A stretch of 7,472 nt of DNA from Brevundimonas sp. (GTDB taxonomy: Bacteria; Pseudomonadota; Alphaproteobacteria; Caulobacterales; Caulobacteraceae), in assembly GCA_022712235.1 (NCBI GenBank), contig JALAGW010000360.1:1-7472 (forward strand), read 5' to 3'. The position numbers were made by a program, and so were the translations under genes. This document shows, one piece after another, positions 6,392 to 7,472 of the stretch (positions are counted from its first letter, which is position 1; each line of letters begins with the position of its first letter). The notes beneath the pieces are model-generated. The model searched no databases. It was given only the letters and a program-made list of their open reading frames with translations, and was not told the DNA's origin.

Positions 6392-6427
6392 CAAGGCTGG
6401 CGGGGCGACCCGCCGGCCTTGTCTTTT
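6392..6427 (+). terminator. Intrinsic terminator of the polyamine operon
   Basis: A 13-bp stem, CAAGGCTGGCGGG (6392-6404) with CCCGCCGGCCTTG (6409-6421), has one U-G wobble and a GCGA tetraloop of the stable GNRA class. It is followed by TCTTTT (6422-6427). It starts 22 bases after the stop of the DHS-like gene and separates it from the downstream gene. Confidence 0.85.
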
Positions 6428-6429
6428 GT

Positions 6430-6456
6430 GGAACCCTCGCCCCCTTCCGCCGCGTT
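6430..6456 (+). promoter_or_regulatory. Possible EcfG (general stress sigma) promoter
   Basis: GGAAC at 6430-6434 (GGAACC with the next base) and CGTT at 6453-6456 match the -35 and -10 cores of alphaproteobacterial EcfG/SigT promoters. The spacer is 18 bases, about one longer than the usual 16-17. Transcription would begin near 6463, giving a leader of about 17 bases that includes the Shine-Dalgarno at 6468-6473. It starts just past the upstream terminator, as expected of a fresh promoter. Confidence 0.45.
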
Positions 6457-6479
6457 ATTCCTGCAACAAGGAGACGACA

Positions 6480-6800
6480 ATGGCTGATCCCCGGACCGAT
6501 ACCTCAGAAGCCCGTGAAGCCGCCGTCATGGGCGAGAAACCCGATCTGGGTCATACCGAAGACGCCCTGAAAAAGGCGCTGGAAGGCAGTGACATGGGTT
6601 CGGACACCCGCGCCGGCTCCCTGCGCGGCGGCTCCGCATCGGGCTCGGACATTGATCCGGATCAGGACGTCATCAACGAGGCCCTGGCCGCCGAAGGACG
6701 ACGGAGCAAGGGCCAAGGAACCAAACCTGCGGGCGGTCCGGCTGAAGCGCGCAAGTCGACCGGCCAGCCCGGCGACGATGTGGACGCTCCAACCGGTTGA
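6480..6800 (+). CDS. Small hydrophilic protein of unknown function, possibly stress-induced
   Basis: 106 residues; the family is not recognised. The start is clear: AAGGAG at 6468-6473 lies 6 bases before the ATG. The frame stays open upstream to 6315, but that part overlaps the DHS-like gene and the terminator and is not used. The protein has no signal peptide or membrane segment. It is rich in Gly, Ala, Asp, Glu, Ser and Lys with almost no large hydrophobic residues, so it is probably cytoplasmic and largely disordered. Two short, more helix-prone stretches stand out: TEDALKKALEGSD (26-38) and DQDVINEALAAEGRR (61-75). No Cys or Trp is present. A possible EcfG promoter directly upstream suggests expression in stress or stationary phase; this is inference. 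Small acidic proteins of this look are common in general-stress regulons, but no specific role should be assigned. Confidence 0.75.
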   Translation: MADPRTDTSEAREAAVMGEKPDLGHTEDALKKALEGSDMGSDTRAGSLRGGSASGSDIDPDQDVINEALAAEGRRSKGQGTKPAGGPAEARKSTGQPGDDVDAPTG

Positions 6801-6834
6801 ACCGCCTTGCTGCCGCCGCACGGATGGGCCACGG

Positions 6835-6852
6835 TGTTCATCAAGTTGAACA
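6835..6852. promoter_or_regulatory. Perfect dyad TGTTCA-N6-TGAACA before the lipoprotein gene
   Basis: TGTTCA (6835-6840) and TGAACA (6847-6852) flank the 6-base centre TCAAGT, 20 bases before the ATG at 6873. The 18-bp dyad is less GC-rich than its surroundings and has operator-like spacing. As RNA it would be only a weak hairpin. The regulator is unknown. Confidence 0.35.
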
Positions 6853-6872
6853 GTCTCAAGGACGTAGGCGGG

Positions 6873-7370
6873 ATGAAGCGTAGCGTGGCGGCCGTCGCCG
6901 TGGCCCTCTCGGTTGGTCTTATCGGATGCGACGAGCGCAGCGAGGCTGCGCCCGAGGCCAGCCCGCCGCCGAGCGCCGAAGCTCCGCCTGCCGCGGCGCC
7001 GACCGAGGTCGCCCCGACCCCTGCCCCGGCAACAGTGTCCGACGCCATGACCATCGACGGCGCCCCCGTCTTCGCCGCCCTTTATCCGGGCGCCCAGATC
7101 GATTCGCCGGCCACCCTGGCCTCGGGCCCGACCGGCCCTGGCGGCCTGATCACCTTCACGACCGACGCCGCGCCCGAGACTGTCGTCGCCTTCTATCGCC
7201 AGCGCGCCGAGGCCGCCGGCCTTTCGCCCGTCATGGCCATGAACCAGGGGGAGGCTCGCGCCTATGGCGCCGCCGCCCGCAAGGACAAGGGCGCCAGCCT
7301 GCAGGTCGTGGCCTCGCCCGGCGAGAGCGGCCTGACCTCGGTCCAACTGAGCTGGAGCGCCGGGGCCTGA
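6873..7370 (+). CDS. Small lipoprotein of unknown function with Pro/Ala-rich linker
   Basis: 165 residues. The N-terminal signal MKRSVAAVAVALSVG ends in lipobox L-I-G-C with Cys19. Asp at +2 after the Cys would, by the E. coli rule, favour retention in the inner membrane, although that rule is not reliable outside enterobacteria. A Pro/Ala-rich spacer (about 26-55) leads to a compact domain of about 100 residues, with VFAALYPGAQID near 67-78, then TFTTDAAPETVVAFYRQRAEAAGL and a strand-rich C-terminus ending LTSVQLSWSAGA. The pattern 'YPGA ... FTTDA.PE.VV.FYR...' resembles small periplasmic domains found in several hypothetical proteins; no function is known to me. The frame is open back to 6807, but the ATG at 6873 is chosen because it begins the signal peptide exactly and has AAGGA 10 bases upstream. 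Its stop overlaps the next start. Confidence 0.8.
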   Translation: MKRSVAAVAVALSVGLIGCDERSEAAPEASPPPSAEAPPAAAPTEVAPTPAPATVSDAMTIDGAPVFAALYPGAQIDSPATLASGPTGPGGLITFTTDAAPETVVAFYRQRAEAAGLSPVMAMNQGEARAYGAAARKDKGASLQVVASPGESGLTSVQLSWSAGA

Positions 7371-7472
7371 TGCGGAGCCGGGGGGCCCGCATCATCGCCG
7401 TCGCCGCCCTGCTCTCGGCCTGCGCCGGAACGCCCGCCGCCCTGCGCCCCGAGGCCGCCAGGACGATGGAGA
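7370..7472 (+). CDS. Putative lipoprotein, N-terminal fragment (cut by the right edge)
   Basis: Only 34 residues are visible. The ATG shares its A with the preceding TGA stop (TGATG), indicating translational coupling with the lipoprotein gene before it. The N-terminus has Arg-rich start, hydrophobic stretch IIAVAALL and lipobox L-S-A-C with Cys18, a typical lipoprotein signal. What follows (AGTPAALRPEAARTME) is too short to identify a family. It may be an envelope partner of the upstream lipoprotein. Confidence 0.6.
   Translation, partial: MRSRGARIIAVAALLSACAGTPAALRPEAARTME

Noticed and set aside
5336..6394. Open minus-strand frame of 352 codons opposite the DHS-like gene
   Set aside because: Covers almost exactly the real gene, ends in its terminator region and shows no domain.
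6793..6806. Short CGGTT...AACCG dyad at the end of the small protein gene as a terminator
   Set aside because: The stem is only 4-5 bp with almost no loop and no U-run, so it is not a credible terminator.
6504..7346. Open minus-strand frame opposite the small protein and lipoprotein genes
   Set aside because: The plus strand has good ribosome sites and signal peptides; the antisense product is Gly/Arg/Ala-rich without features.

Overview
The window is GC-rich, compactly coded bacterial DNA. Its gene content suggests an alphaproteobacterium, most likely Caulobacterales (Caulobacter or Brevundimonas type). That placement rests on three things seen by eye: GC-biased codon use, a phnCDE cassette beside an alanine-racemase-fold ornithine decarboxylase and a bacterial deoxyhypusine-synthase-like gene, and a GGAAC/CGTT promoter-like pair typical of alphaproteobacterial EcfG sigma factors. 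No mobile element, RNA gene or CRISPR array is visible.

Left part (1-3663, minus strand): a phosphorus-uptake operon read right to left. phnC (ATPase), phnD (lipoprotein binding protein) and phnE (permease) are tied by two 4-base stop/start overlaps, ATGA and TTGA. After a 109-base gap follows a PstS-like phosphate-binding lipoprotein that runs off the left edge. The gap holds two Pho-box-like heptamers exactly 22 bases apart and a perfect 10-bp inverted repeat ending at the pstS start codon. No C-P lyase, pstC, pstA or pstB is in the window, so phosphonate, phosphite and phosphate all remain possible PhnCDE substrates.

Centre (3664-6427): a divergent intergenic region of 273 bases, then on the plus strand a polyamine pair. 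The first gene is an ornithine (or lysine) decarboxylase starting at TTG. The second is a deoxyhypusine-synthase-like enzyme. Bacteria lack eIF5A, so the second enzyme probably makes a small polyamine, for example sym-homospermidine from putrescine supplied by the first. The decarboxylase start region can fold into two mutually exclusive structures, and in one of them the Shine-Dalgarno is paired and the start codon lies in the loop. A perfect 12-bp hairpin lies between the two genes, and a good intrinsic terminator ends the unit.

Right part (6428-7472, plus strand): a small, hydrophilic 106-residue protein of unknown function behind a possible EcfG general-stress promoter, then two overlapping small lipoprotein genes, the second cut by the window edge.

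No wholly new system is evident. The points most worth following are the non-canonical active site of the DHS-like enzyme, the apparent RNA switch at the decarboxylase start, and the regulatory geometry in front of pstS.
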